A stretch of DNA of 64,000 nucleotides, taken from NCBI RefSeq assembly GCF_024213665.1, contig NZ_JANAVP010000006.1, positions 184,557-248,556 of the forward strand. The letters run 5' to 3'. The notes under the pieces were generated by a model, which saw nothing but the letters and a program-made list of their open reading frames with translations, did not search any database and was not told where the DNA came from. The DNA is from Streptomyces sp. A3M-1-3. GTDB lineage: Bacteria; Actinomycetota; Actinomycetes; Streptomycetales; Streptomycetaceae. A program made the position numbers and the translations under genes. Position 1 is the first letter of the stretch; every line of letters starts with the position of its first letter. Of the stretch, positions 17,783 to 26,563 are shown piece by piece.

Positions 17783-18820
17783 ATGGCTGGTCATGGACAC
17801 AACCACACGCACGGGAATCCGCCGTCCGCCCGGTCGCGACTGCGCCATCAGCTGTCGCACGTCCTCACCCCGCACAGCCATGATCCGGGCGACAAGCTCG
17901 ACGCGGCGCTGGAGGGATCTGCGGCGGGGTTGCGGACCCTGTGGTTCTCGTTCGGCGTGCTCGCCGCCACCACCGCCGTCCAGGCGGTGATCGCGGCGCT
18001 GTCCGGCTCGGTCGCGCTGCTGGGCGACACCGTCCACAACGCCACCGACGCGCTCACCGCGCTGCCGCTCGCCGTGGCCTTCCTCCTCGGCCGGCGGGCG
18101 GCGACCCGCCGCTACACCTACGGCTTCGGCCGGGCCGAGGATCTGGCCGGCGTGTTCGTCGTCCTCGTCATCGCCGCCTCCGCGGTGTTCGCCGGGTACG
18201 CGGCCGTGCGGCGGCTGATCGAACCGCAGGACGTCAGCCACCTCCCGGCGGTCGCGGCGGCCGGCCTGGTCGGTTTCGCCGGCAACGAATGGGTGGCCAG
18301 GGCCCGCATCCGTACCGGCCGCCGGATCGGCTCGGCGGCCCTGGTCGCCGACGGCCTGCACGCCCGCACGGACGGTTTCACCTCCCTCGCGGTGCTGCTG
18401 GGCGCGGGCGGCGCGGCGCTCGGCTGGCGCCTCGCCGACCCGCTGGTGGGACTGGTCATCACCGGCGCGATCGTGCTCGTGCTGCGCGGCGCGGCCCGCG
18501 AGATGTGGCACCGGCTGATGGACGCGGTCGACCCGGCGCTGGTGGACGAGGCCGAGCACGCGCTGGGCCACGTCGAGGGTGTACGGGCGGTGGGCGCGGT
18601 ACGCCTGCGCTGGCTCGGGCACAGCCTGCGGGCGGAGGCGGCCATCGTCGTGGACCCCGGGCTCACCGTCGTCCAGGCCCATACGCTGGCGGTGGCCGCC
18701 GAACACGCCCTACTGCACGCGGTCCCCCGGCTCACCGCCGCCACGGTCCATGTCGACCACACCCCGCCGGGTGTGACCGCCCAGGACCCGCACGCGGCGC
18801 TGGCCCACCACTTCGGCTGA
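17783..18820 (+). CDS. Cation diffusion facilitator family transporter
   Basis: A 345-aa divalent-metal efflux protein of the CDF family. A His-rich N-terminus (MAGHGHNHTHG) precedes six membrane segments. The TM2 motif LLGDTVHNATDAL (about 95-107) contains HxxxD, and the TM5 counterpart LVADGLHARTDGFTSL contains a second HxxxD; these give the metal site. The C-terminal cytoplasmic domain (about 255-330) is the ZT_dimer fold. It most likely exports Zn, Co or Fe in exchange for protons. The ATG at 17783 was chosen to begin at the His-rich tail; an upstream in-frame extension lacks family similarity. Confidence 0.92.
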   Translation: MAGHGHNHTHGNPPSARSRLRHQLSHVLTPHSHDPGDKLDAALEGSAAGLRTLWFSFGVLAATTAVQAVIAALSGSVALLGDTVHNATDALTALPLAVAFLLGRRAATRRYTYGFGRAEDLAGVFVVLVIAASAVFAGYAAVRRLIEPQDVSHLPAVAAAGLVGFAGNEWVARARIRTGRRIGSAALVADGLHARTDGFTSLAVLLGAGGAALGWRLADPLVGLVITGAIVLVLRGAAREMWHRLMDAVDPALVDEAEHALGHVEGVRAVGAVRLRWLGHSLRAEAAIVVDPGLTVVQAHTLAVAAEHALLHAVPRLTAATVHVDHTPPGVTAQDPHAALAHHFG

Positions 18821-18841
18821 CCGGCGGGCCTAGGCCGTGGC

Positions 18842-19318
18842 TTAGTCGTGGTCGTAGACCGTGACGGGTATGCCGCGTGCCACGAGCCGTTCCGCTATCA
18901 GCGGCTCGATACGTGACCATGTGCCGCCCGCGAGGCCGCAGCCGATCCGGGGCATGTGGACAGAAGCCCCCAGCTCGGCCGCCTTCTCGCCCAGAGCGCC
19001 CAGGGCCGTGTCGATGGCCTCGTACCGCACGGGCACGCCCTTGCTGCCGGCCCGGATGCCGCGCCGGCCGACCATGTTGGCGACCCAGGTGTACGGCCCC
19101 ACCAGTACGTACTGCACGGCCCCGAGGCCGAAGTCGTTCGAGGCCCGCTCGCGGTGCCAACGGCGGTAGGCCGCCTCGGGCTCGGGCCAGCGGCGCGATA
19201 TCGCCAGTACGAAGCCCTTGCCCCAGCCGCCGAGGTCGTTGCACACATGGGCGATCACCCTCACGCCCCTGCCGTGCGGTGCGGTGGCGTCTCCCCGGAT
19301 GTAGTTGATCTCTCCCAT
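18842..19318 (-). CDS. Macrodomain protein (ADP-ribose-processing family)
   Basis: A 158-aa single macrodomain of the Poa1p/Appr-1''-p type. It begins MGEINYIRGDAT, then VIAHVCNDLGGWGKGFV (ADP-ribose-binding loop 1), and ends with MPRIGCGLAGGTWSRIEPLI (loop 2, GCGLAGG). Such domains remove ADP-ribose or its derivatives from proteins or nucleic acids. From memory, S. coelicolor SCO6735 is a macrodomain protein of this kind whose loss alters antibiotic production; orthology here is inferred from neighbourhood and not tested. It diverges from the MerR regulator over 85 bp that contain the operator at 19331-19351. Confidence 0.88.
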   Translation of the reverse strand: MGEINYIRGDATAPHGRGVRVIAHVCNDLGGWGKGFVLAISRRWPEPEAAYRRWHRERASNDFGLGAVQYVLVGPYTWVANMVGRRGIRAGSKGVPVRYEAIDTALGALGEKAAELGASVHMPRIGCGLAGGTWSRIEPLIAERLVARGIPVTVYDHD

Positions 19319-19330
19319 GGCTCCCGAAGG

Positions 19331-19351
19331 TTTCACATCAGTGGTGAGACA
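19331..19351. promoter_or_regulatory. Candidate MerR operator, copy 1
   Basis: A 21-bp imperfect palindrome with half-sites TTTCACATCA and, on the other strand, TGTCTCACCA (7 of 10 match). Its central 12 bases ACATCAGTGGTG recur exactly in the palindrome at 26004-26024 upstream of the beta-oxidation operon. It lies between the divergent macrodomain and MerR genes, where a MerR protein would autoregulate. An ACAG-N5-CTGT repeat (19349-19361) overlaps its edge. Confidence 0.6.
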
Positions 19352-19403
19352 GCAATACTGTTTAACCACGCGGCGACGCAGACGAGAGAGCGAGGCACAG
19401 CCG

Positions 19404-20141
19404 ATGACCACGCAGGCCACTCCGGCGCAGGAGCCTACGCTCACGGTCGACGAACTGGCCGCGCGGGCCGGGGTCACCGTCCGCACCGTGCGGTTCTACA
19501 GCACGCGCGGGCTGCTGCCGCCGCCGGCGATCGGTCCCCGCCGGGTCGGCCACTACGGTCCGGCGCATCTGTCCCGGCTGGCGCTCATCGAGGAGCTTCA
19601 GCAACAGGGCATGACGCTGTCCGCGATCGAACGGTATCTGGAGCAGCTGCCCTCCGATCTGAGCGCGCACGATCTGGCCATCCACCGGGCGCTGGTGGCC
19701 TCCTGGGCGCCCGATTCGGCCGAGGACGCCTCCCGGGCGGAGCTGGAGCGGCGGGCCGGGCGGGCACTGGCGGAGGAGGACATCGACCGGCTCGCGGCGA
19801 TGAACGTCCTGGAGCGCGGGGCCGCGCCCGACACGTTCCGGGTGGACCCCGGTCTGCTGCGGCTAGGCGTACAGCTGCTGGATGTGCCGATCGCGACCGA
19901 GACGCTCCTGGCGGCCCGTACGGTGCTGGTGGAGCACACCCGCGCGGTTGCGCAGGAGATGACCCGGCTGTTCCGCGACGAGGTCTGGGGGCCCTACCGC
20001 GAGCGGGAGTCGGACCCCGAGCATGTCGCGGCGATGAAGTCGCTGTCCGCCCATATGCAGCCTCTGGTGGTGCAGGCCCTGGTGACGGCGTTCCAGCGGT
20101 CGCTGAAGGAGGAGCTGCGGGCGGCGTTCACCGCTGAGTGA
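19404..20141 (+). CDS. MerR family transcriptional regulator
   Basis: A 245-aa regulator. The N-terminal winged helix is classical MerR: LTVDELAARAGVTVRTVRFY (about 12-31), RGLLPPPAIGPRRVGHYGPAHL, then LIEELQQQGMTLSAIERYLE. The long C-terminal region (about 85-245) is helical without the cysteine metal site of MerR or ZntR, so an organic ligand is more likely. It is convergent with the fadB-type gene, whose operon promoter carries the same palindrome as this gene's own upstream region; the inference is that it controls fatty-acid or acyl-CoA catabolism, possibly sensing an acyl-CoA. The ATG at 19404 follows a purine-rich stretch. Confidence 0.88.
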   Translation: MTTQATPAQEPTLTVDELAARAGVTVRTVRFYSTRGLLPPPAIGPRRVGHYGPAHLSRLALIEELQQQGMTLSAIERYLEQLPSDLSAHDLAIHRALVASWAPDSAEDASRAELERRAGRALAEEDIDRLAAMNVLERGAAPDTFRVDPGLLRLGVQLLDVPIATETLLAARTVLVEHTRAVAQEMTRLFRDEVWGPYRERESDPEHVAAMKSLSAHMQPLVVQALVTAFQRSLKEELRAAFTAE

Positions 20142-20181
20142 ACAGCCGTGAACACCGCCCGCCGTCCCGGGACATGCCGGG

Positions 20182-22350
20182 TCAGTCGCTGAACGTCTCG
20201 CCCCTCTCGGCCTTCTCGACCAGCAGCGCCGGGGGCGCGAAGCGGTCCCCGTACGCCTCCTGGAGCTCGCGGGCGCGGGCTACGAAGCCGGGCAGGCCGC
20301 CCTCGTAGCCGTTGATGTACTGGATCACGCCACCGGTCCAGCCCGGGAAGCCGATGCCGAGGATCGAGCCGATGTTGGCGTCGGCGACCGAGGTGAGGAC
20401 GCCCTCCTCGAAGCAGCGGACGGTGTCCAGCGCCTCGGAGAACAGCATCCGTTCCTGCATGTCGATGAACGGGATCTCCGCGTCGGGCCGCCCGAAGTGC
20501 TCGCGCAGACCCGGCCAGAGCCCGGCCCGCTTGCCGTCGACGTACTCGTAGAAGCCCGCTCCGCCGCTGCGGCCCGTACGCCCGAACTCGTCGACCATCC
20601 GGTCGATGACCTCGTCCGACGGGTGTCCGGCCCAGCTGCCGCCCGCCTCCTCGACCGCCCGCCGGGTCTCGTTGCGGATCTTGCGCGGCAGGGTGAGGGT
20701 CAGCTCGTCCATCAGTGAGAGCACCTTGGCCGGGTAGCCGGCCTGCCCCGCCGCCTGTTCGACCGACGCGGGCTCGATGCCCTCGCCGACCATCGCGACG
20801 CCCTCGTTGATGAACTGGCCGATGACGCGCGAAGTGAAGAAACCGCGCGAGTCGTTGACCACGATCGGGGTCTTGTTGATCTGCCGGACCAGGTCGAAGG
20901 CGCGGGCGAGCGCTACGTCGCCGGTCCGCTCGCCCTTGATGATCTCCACGAGCGGCATCTTGTCGACGGGTGAGAAGAAGTGCAGCCCGATGAAGTCCGC
21001 GGGACGCGACACGCCCTCGGCGAGGACGGTGATGGGGAGGGTGGAGGTGTTGGAGCAGAGCAGCGCGTCCGGCTCGATGACGTCCTGGATCTCCTGGAAC
21101 ACCTTGTGCTTGAGCGCGGTGTCCTCGAACACCGCCTCGATCACCGCGTCGCAGCCGGCCAGGTCCTGCGGGTCGGCGGCCGGGGTGATCCGGGCGAGCA
21201 GCACGTCGCGCTTGGCCTCGGTGGTGCGGCCCCGGGAGAGCGCCTTGTCGAGCAGCTTCTCGGAGTACGCCTTGCCCTTCTCCGCGGCTTCGAGCGTGAC
21301 GTCCTTGAGGACGACCTCCATGCCGGCGCGGGCGCAGGAGTACGCGATGCCGGCGCCCATCATGCCGGCGCCGAGGACGGCGACCTTGCGGACCGGGCGC
21401 GGTTCGATGCCCTGGGGCCGGTTGGCACCGGAGTTGACCGCCTGGAGGTCGAAGAAGAACGCCTGGATCATGTTCTTGGCGGTCTGGCCGGTGACCAGTT
21501 CGGTGAAGTAGCGGGCCTCGATGGTCAGGGCGGTCTCGAAGTCGACCTGGGAGCCCTCGACGGCCGCCGCGAGGATGTTGCGCGGGGCCGGGTAGGGGGC
21601 GCCGTTCAGCTGCTTCTTGAGGTTGGCCGGGAAGGCCGGCAGGTTCGCGGCGAAGCGCGGGTTCGACGGGGTGCCGCCGGGGATCTTGTAGCCCTTGACG
21701 TCCCAGGGCTGCTGCGACTCGGGGTTCGCGTCGATGAAGGCGCGGGCCTGGGCGAGCATCTCCTCGGGGCTGCCCGCGACTTCGTGGATCAGCCCGTTCT
21801 CCAGGGCGCGCTGCGGGGTGTACTGGGTGCCCTGCAGCAGCACCTTCAGCAGGGCGTCCGCGATGCCCATCAGCCGTACGGTACGGGTGACACCGCCGCC
21901 TGCGGGGAGGAGGCCCAGCGTGACCTCGGGCAGGCCGATCTTGGAGCCGGGGGCGTCCAGGGCGACGCGGTGGTGGCAGGCGAGGGCGATCTCGTACCCG
22001 CCGCCGAGCGCCGCTCCGTTGATGGCCGCGACGACCGGCTTGCCCAGGGTCTCGATGCGGCGCAGGGAGTTCTTGATCGCCGTACCGGTGTCGAAGGCGA
22101 GCTGGGCGTCTTCGGGCCGGAGCCTGATCATGTCCTTGAGGTCGCCGCCCGCGAAGAAGGTCTTCTTGGCGGAGGTGAAGATGATGCCGCGGATGGAGTC
22201 CTTCTCGGCTTCCGCGCGGTCGGCGACGGCCGCGATGGAGTCCTTGAAGGCCTGGTTCATGGTGTTGGCGGACTGGTTGGGGTCGTCGAGGACGAGGGTG
22301 ACGACGCCGTCGTCGCTCCGCTCCCAACGGATGGTGCTGCTCTCGGTCAT
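20182..22350 (-). CDS. fadB: Multifunctional fatty-acid oxidation protein (enoyl-CoA hydratase / 3-hydroxyacyl-CoA dehydrogenase)
   Basis: A 722-aa two-domain beta-oxidation enzyme. Residues about 10-200 are crotonase-like ([20 protein letters not shown] oxyanion-hole segment; the hydratase glutamates fall in this and the next helix). Residues about 320-500 are the NAD-binding domain ([21 protein letters not shown]), and about 505-700 the 3-hydroxyacyl-CoA dehydrogenase C-terminal domains ([16 protein letters not shown] contains the catalytic His). It converts enoyl-CoA to 3-ketoacyl-CoA. The next gene upstream on this strand is the thiolase that completes the cycle, 74 bp away. Confidence 0.95.
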   Translation of the reverse strand: MTESSTIRWERSDDGVVTLVLDDPNQSANTMNQAFKDSIAAVADRAEAEKDSIRGIIFTSAKKTFFAGGDLKDMIRLRPEDAQLAFDTGTAIKNSLRRIETLGKPVVAAINGAALGGGYEIALACHHRVALDAPGSKIGLPEVTLGLLPAGGGVTRTVRLMGIADALLKVLLQGTQYTPQRALENGLIHEVAGSPEEMLAQARAFIDANPESQQPWDVKGYKIPGGTPSNPRFAANLPAFPANLKKQLNGAPYPAPRNILAAAVEGSQVDFETALTIEARYFTELVTGQTAKNMIQAFFFDLQAVNSGANRPQGIEPRPVRKVAVLGAGMMGAGIAYSCARAGMEVVLKDVTLEAAEKGKAYSEKLLDKALSRGRTTEAKRDVLLARITPAADPQDLAGCDAVIEAVFEDTALKHKVFQEIQDVIEPDALLCSNTSTLPITVLAEGVSRPADFIGLHFFSPVDKMPLVEIIKGERTGDVALARAFDLVRQINKTPIVVNDSRGFFTSRVIGQFINEGVAMVGEGIEPASVEQAAGQAGYPAKVLSLMDELTLTLPRKIRNETRRAVEEAGGSWAGHPSDEVIDRMVDEFGRTGRSGGAGFYEYVDGKRAGLWPGLREHFGRPDAEIPFIDMQERMLFSEALDTVRCFEEGVLTSVADANIGSILGIGFPGWTGGVIQYINGYEGGLPGFVARARELQEAYGDRFAPPALLVEKAERGETFSD

Positions 22351-22424
22351 TGCGAAGTCTCCAAGGGTGGGACGATCGGTGCCCGCGCGCTACGGGGCTG
22401 CTGTGCCAACTCGGTGCCGTACGG

Positions 22425-23639
22425 CTACAGACGCTCGATGACGGTGGCGATGCCCATGCCGCCGCCCACGCAGAGCGTGGCCAGGCCGTACCGCTTGTCC
22501 TGGCGCTCCAGTTCGTCGATGAGGGTGCCGAGGATCATCGCGCCGGTCGCGCCGAGCGGGTGGCCCAGGGCGATCGCGCCGCCGTTGACGTTGATCTTGT
22601 CGAGCGGGAGTCCCATGTCCCTGGCGAAGCGCAGCACGACACCCGCGAAGGCCTCGTTGATCTCGACCAGGTCGATGTCGTCGATGGTCAGCCCGGCCTT
22701 GGCCAGCGCCTTGCGGGTGGCGGGCGCGGGGCCGGTCAGCATGATGGTCGGCTCGGAGCCGGAGACCGCGGCCGAGATGATCCGGGCGCGGGGAGTCAGC
22801 CCGTAGCGCTCGCCGACCTCCTTCGAGCCGATGGCGACCAGGGCCGCGCCGTCCACGATGCCCGAGGAGTTGCCCGCGTGGTGGACGTGGTCGATCTTCT
22901 CGACCCAGTGGTACTTCTGCAGGGCCACGGCGTCGAAGCCGCCCATGTCGCCGATCGTGGCGAACGAGGGCTTCAGGGCCGCCAGCGAGTCCGCGGTGGT
23001 GCCGGGGCGCATGTGCTCGTCGTGGTCGAGGACGACCAGGCCGTTGCGGTCCAGGACCGGCACGACGGACCGCTCGAAGCGACCGTCCTTCCAGGCCGCG
23101 GCGGCCCGCTCCTGGGAGAGCGCGGCGTACTCGTCGACGTCGCGGCGGGAGAAGCCCTCGAGGGTGGCGATCAGGTCGGCGCCGATGCCCTGCGGGACGA
23201 ATCCGGTGTCGTAGTTGGTCATCGGGTCCGCGAACCAGGCGCCGCCGTCGGAGGCCATCGGCACCCGCGACATCGACTCGACGCCGCCCGCGAGGACGAG
23301 GTCCTCCCAGCCGGAACGGACCTTGGCCGCCGCCATGTTGACGGCTTCCAGGCCGGAGGCACAGAAGCGGTTCTCCTGTACGCCGGCGACGGAGTCGGGC
23401 AGGCCGGCCGCGATGGCGGCGATCCGGGCGATGTCGGAGCCCTGGTCGCCGACCGGGCCGACGACGCCGAGCACGATGTCGTCGACCGCGGCCGGGTCGA
23501 GGTCGGGGAACCGGCGGCGGATCTCGTGGATGAGGCCGACCACCAGGTCGATCGGCTTGGTGCCGTGCAGGGCGCCATTGGCCTTTCCGCGCCCGCGCGG
23601 GGTGCGGATCGCGTCGTACACAAACGCTTCGGTACTCAA
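22425..23639 (-). CDS. fadA: Acetyl-CoA C-acyltransferase (thiolase)
   Basis: A 404-aa thiolase, cleaving 3-ketoacyl-CoA to acetyl-CoA and a shortened acyl-CoA. The acyl-accepting cysteine lies in [16 protein letters not shown] (about 90), and the second catalytic pair in [10 protein letters not shown] (NEAF), [15 protein letters not shown] (GHP) and the terminal CVGGGMGIA. The start is a TTG at 23639, preceded by GAAAGG at 8-nt spacing; the longer in-frame extension overlaps the acyl-CoA dehydrogenase gene antisense-free but lacks homology. Second-last gene of the fad operon. Confidence 0.95.
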   Translation of the reverse strand: MSTEAFVYDAIRTPRGRGKANGALHGTKPIDLVVGLIHEIRRRFPDLDPAAVDDIVLGVVGPVGDQGSDIARIAAIAAGLPDSVAGVQENRFCASGLEAVNMAAAKVRSGWEDLVLAGGVESMSRVPMASDGGAWFADPMTNYDTGFVPQGIGADLIATLEGFSRRDVDEYAALSQERAAAAWKDGRFERSVVPVLDRNGLVVLDHDEHMRPGTTADSLAALKPSFATIGDMGGFDAVALQKYHWVEKIDHVHHAGNSSGIVDGAALVAIGSKEVGERYGLTPRARIISAAVSGSEPTIMLTGPAPATRKALAKAGLTIDDIDLVEINEAFAGVVLRFARDMGLPLDKINVNGGAIALGHPLGATGAMILGTLIDELERQDKRYGLATLCVGGGMGIATVIERL

Positions 23640-23713
23640 GACAACAGCCTTTCGCAATGCGGATGACGGTGAGGCTCGGGCGAGAGGTCGGGGCGAGGAA
23701 TCGGGGCGAGGAG

Positions 23714-24856
23714 TCAGGCGAGGAGGGAGCGGCCGATGATTTCCTTCATGATTTCGGTCGTGCCGCCGTAGATCGTCTGGATGCGGCCGTCGGTGAATGC
23801 CTTGGCGACCCGGTACTCGGTCATGTACCCGTAACCGCCGTGCAGTTGGAGGCACCGGTCCGCGACCCGCTTCTGCAGCTCGGTGGCCCACCACTTGGCC
23901 ATCGAGGCGTGGACCGCGTCGAGTTCGCCGTTCGCGTGGTCGACGATGCAGCGGTCGAGGAACGTCCGGGTGACCGCGCATTCGGTGGCCATCTCGGCTA
24001 TCTCGAACCGGATGTGCTGAAGCTTGGAGAGCGGCCGCCCGAACGCCTCGCGCTCCTTGACGTACTGCGTGGTGATGTCCAGCAGGTGCTCGGCGGCGGC
24101 GATCCCGGCGACCGCGATGCCCATCCGCTCCTGGGCGAGGTTGGTCATCAGGTGGATGAATGCGCCGTTCAGCTCACCGAGCAGGTTCTCCTTGGGGACG
24201 GTGGCTTCGTGGAAGAACAGCTCGGCGGTGTCCTGGGACTTCTGGCCGATCTTGTCGAGGTTGCGGCCGCGCTCGAAGCCGGCCGTGCCGCGCTCGACGA
24301 CGAGGAGGGAGAGCCCCTTCGCGCCGCCCTCGGGGGTCGTCTTCGCGACGACGATCACCAGGTCGGCGAGGATGCCGTTGGAGATGAAGGTCTTGGAGCC
24401 GTTCAGCACCCAGTGGTCGCCGCGGTCCTCGGCCGTCGTCCGGATGCCCTGGAGGTCGGAGCCGGCACCCGGCTCGGTCATCGCGATGGCGGTGATGATC
24501 TCGCCGGAGCAGAAGCCGGGCAGCCAGCGCCGCTTCTGCTCCTCGGTGGCCAGGCCCGTCAGATAGGGGCCGATGATGTCGTTGTGCAGGCCGAGGGCGA
24601 GCCCGGCGGCGCCGGCCCGGGTGAACTCCTCGGCGAGTACGGCGCTGTAGCGGAAGTCGGCGTTCCCGCCGCCTCCGTACTCCTCCGGTACGGCCATACC
24701 GAGCAGCCCCTGCCGGCCCGCCGCGAGCCAGGCGTCCCGACTGACGATGCCGTCCTGCTCCCACTGCTCGTAGTACGGCAGCACTTCCTTGCTCAGGAAG
24801 GTACGGACGCTCTCCCGGAACGCCTCGTGCTCGGCGGTGAAGATCTGGCGCTTCAT
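23714..24856 (-). CDS. Acyl-CoA dehydrogenase
   Basis: A 380-aa FAD-dependent acyl-CoA dehydrogenase, normal length. The family motifs are present: [16 protein letters not shown] (FAD and substrate loop), [13 protein letters not shown], and near the C-terminus [13 protein letters not shown] with ALFT-type [20 protein letters not shown]. The catalytic base expected in the last third is within the QLHGGYGYM helix region by family alignment. It introduces the 2,3 double bond that FadB then hydrates. Its ATG overlaps the stop of the upstream CoA-transferase by one base (TGATG), so translation is coupled. Confidence 0.95.
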   Translation of the reverse strand: MKRQIFTAEHEAFRESVRTFLSKEVLPYYEQWEQDGIVSRDAWLAAGRQGLLGMAVPEEYGGGGNADFRYSAVLAEEFTRAGAAGLALGLHNDIIGPYLTGLATEEQKRRWLPGFCSGEIITAIAMTEPGAGSDLQGIRTTAEDRGDHWVLNGSKTFISNGILADLVIVVAKTTPEGGAKGLSLLVVERGTAGFERGRNLDKIGQKSQDTAELFFHEATVPKENLLGELNGAFIHLMTNLAQERMGIAVAGIAAAEHLLDITTQYVKEREAFGRPLSKLQHIRFEIAEMATECAVTRTFLDRCIVDHANGELDAVHASMAKWWATELQKRVADRCLQLHGGYGYMTEYRVAKAFTDGRIQTIYGGTTEIMKEIIGRSLLA

Positions 24857-25989
24857 CAGTGCGTGTCACCCTTCGTCAGGCTCGGAACATCCCAGTCACT
24901 CGCCACCGCGTCGGTGTCCGCCCCCGGCTGGGCGGGCGGCCGGGTGACCGAACCCGGGGTGAGGGAGAACCGCGGCGCGGGGGCCGGCTGGGTGATGCCG
25001 CCGTGGTCGGTGAAGGTGCCGCGGGCCGCGAGGTGCGGATGGGCCGGGGCCTCGCGGAGCGAGAGGACGGGCGCCACACAGGCGTCGGAGTCCTCGAAGA
25101 CCGCGGTCCATTCCGCCCGCGTCTTCGTCCTGAAGCGGGCGGCCACCACGTCGCGCAGCTCGCCCCAGCGGGCGAAGTCCTTGCGGGCCGGCACCTCGTC
25201 TCCGAGGCCGAGCCGCTCGATGAACTCGTTGTAGAACTGCTGCTCCAGTGCGCCCACGGCCATGTACTGGCCGTCGGCGGTCTCGTAGCTGCCGTAGAAG
25301 GGACATCCGCCGTCGAGCAGGTTCGCCCCGCGCCGGTCCTGCCAGCCGCCGGCCGCCATCATCCCGTGGATCATCGTGGCGAGATGCGCGGCGCCGTCCA
25401 CGATGGCGGCGTCGACGACCTGTCCCGTACCGCCGTCCGAGCGGGCGTGCTGGAGCGCGGCGAGGACTCCGATGACGAGGTAGAGCGAGCCGCCGGCGTA
25501 GTCGCCGACCAGGTTCGCGGGCACGGCGGGCGGCTCGTCGGGGTTGCCGATCATGCCGAGGGTGCCGGTGATGGCGATGTACGCGATGTCGTGCCCGGCG
25601 CGCTGGGCTAGCGGCCCCTCCTGGCCCCAGCCGGTCATCCGCCCGTAGACGAGCCGCGGATTGCGGGCGTGGCAGTCGGCGGGCCCGACGCCGAGGCGCT
25701 CGGCGACCCCCGGCCGGTACCCCTCGATGAGGATGTCGGCGCGTTCGGCCAGGTCGAGGACCTGGGCGGGGCCGTCCTCGGTCTTGAGGTCGATGAGTAC
25801 AGAGCGCTTGTTGCGGTTGGTGAGGTCGTAGTCCGGATTGATGCCGAGCCCCGCGCCGCCGGGTCGGTCGACCCGTACGACGTCGGCGCCCAGATCGGCC
25901 AGGAGCATGGCGGCGAACGGGCCGGGGCCGATGCCCGCCAGTTCGACCACACGCACTCCGGCGAGTGGGCCGTTCCCTGTCGCTGCCAT
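24856..25989 (-). CDS. CaiB/BaiF family CoA-transferase (alpha-methylacyl-CoA racemase-like)
   Basis: A 377-aa class III CoA-transferase-fold protein. Signature segments are LAGVRVVELAGIGPGPFAAM, LLADLGADVVRVDRPGG, RNKRSVLIDLKTEDG and MTGWGQEGPLAQRAGHDIAY, where the GHD-type Asp and His match alpha-methylacyl-CoA racemases. Racemisation of 2-methyl branched acyl-CoAs would let branched chains, common in Streptomyces lipids, enter beta-oxidation. It is the first gene of the minus-strand fad operon, and the palindrome at 26004-26024 lies 15 bp upstream of its ATG. A formyl- or succinyl-CoA transferase activity cannot be excluded. Confidence 0.88.
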   Translation of the reverse strand: MAATGNGPLAGVRVVELAGIGPGPFAAMLLADLGADVVRVDRPGGAGLGINPDYDLTNRNKRSVLIDLKTEDGPAQVLDLAERADILIEGYRPGVAERLGVGPADCHARNPRLVYGRMTGWGQEGPLAQRAGHDIAYIAITGTLGMIGNPDEPPAVPANLVGDYAGGSLYLVIGVLAALQHARSDGGTGQVVDAAIVDGAAHLATMIHGMMAAGGWQDRRGANLLDGGCPFYGSYETADGQYMAVGALEQQFYNEFIERLGLGDEVPARKDFARWGELRDVVAARFRTKTRAEWTAVFEDSDACVAPVLSLREAPAHPHLAARGTFTDHGGITQPAPAPRFSLTPGSVTRPPAQPGADTDAVASDWDVPSLTKGDTH

Positions 25990-26003
25990 CCAACCCCCAG
26001 CAC

Positions 26004-26024
26004 TGTGACACCACTGATGTAACA
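26004..26024. promoter_or_regulatory. Candidate MerR operator, copy 2 (fad operon promoter)
   Basis: A 21-bp imperfect palindrome with half-sites TGTGACACCA and, on the other strand, TGTTACATCA (8 of 10 match, consensus TGTnACAnCA). It sits 15 bp before the start of the CoA-transferase gene that heads the fad operon. The same 12-base core (ACATCAGTGGTG on the minus strand) is found at 19331-19351 beside the MerR gene. Confidence 0.65.
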
Positions 26025-26080
26025 CCGATGATGCTAAGAACGCGCTCCACTCCGCACAAGCCCCAAGCCTGAGCAAGTGC

Positions 26081-26473
26081 TTAGTTCTTTCCGTCGAGCT
26101 CCGCCACCAGCTTCTTCGGGGCGACGGTCCGGTAGCTCTCCTCGACCCACTCACAGAGCACCTCGGCGGACGGCGCCCCCTTCTCCGCCAGCGGAATCTG
26201 CACCCAGCCGGCCTTGCCCAGCCCGTAGCCGGCGGGCACCGCGCCCGGCGCGGCCATGGCATGGCCGTGCAGCGCTTCGTCCTTGAGCTTGACGGTGACG
26301 CTCGGCGGATAGTCACCCTCGGTATCACCCAGGAAGACGAAGATCTTTTTGTTCACCTTCGCCACGCAGTCCTCGGGACCCCACGGGAACTCCTCCACCG
26401 CACCCGGCAACCCGAGGGTGAATTCACGTACTTTCTCCCATTTCTTCACTACGGCCTTGGGCACCGAAGCCAT
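26081..26473 (-). CDS. MmcQ/YjbR family DNA-binding-fold protein
   Basis: A 130-aa CyaY-like alpha/beta protein of the YjbR family. Recognisable features are LGLPGAVEEFPWGPEDCVAK near the start (the family G-x-x-E-x-x-P-W-G element), VNKKIFVFLG, a Lys-rich strand, then GWVQIPLAE and the terminal WVEESYRTVAPKKLVAEL. YjbR folds bind DNA in vitro, but cellular roles are unclear. The ATG at 26473 is 10 bp from the palindrome at 26489-26504 in the divergent spacer. Confidence 0.9.
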   Translation of the reverse strand: MASVPKAVVKKWEKVREFTLGLPGAVEEFPWGPEDCVAKVNKKIFVFLGDTEGDYPPSVTVKLKDEALHGHAMAAPGAVPAGYGLGKAGWVQIPLAEKGAPSAEVLCEWVEESYRTVAPKKLVAELDGKN

Positions 26474-26488
26474 CGGGTCCTCCCTGGT

Positions 26489-26504
26489 AGTACCGGCCGG
26501 TACT
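26489..26504. promoter_or_regulatory. Perfect 16-bp palindrome AGTACCGGCCGGTACT
   Basis: A perfect 16-bp palindrome in the 90-bp divergent spacer between the YjbR-family gene and the saccharopine-dehydrogenase-like gene. The outer bases GGT and ACC continue the symmetry with one mismatch. Size, symmetry and position suit a TetR-type operator acting on one or both genes; no TetR gene is nearby. Confidence 0.5.
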
Positions 26505-26563
26505 GACCACGCTAGCCTCGGCCACCGACAGCGGCGCGGGGCGAAACGGCGGAGGTCTCAGGG

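Noticed and set aside
12997..18820. Secondary-metabolite gene cluster around the oxygenase and secreted enzymes
   Set aside because: No core biosynthetic enzyme (PKS, NRPS, terpene synthase, lanthipeptide or siderophore synthetase) is present here or elsewhere in the window.
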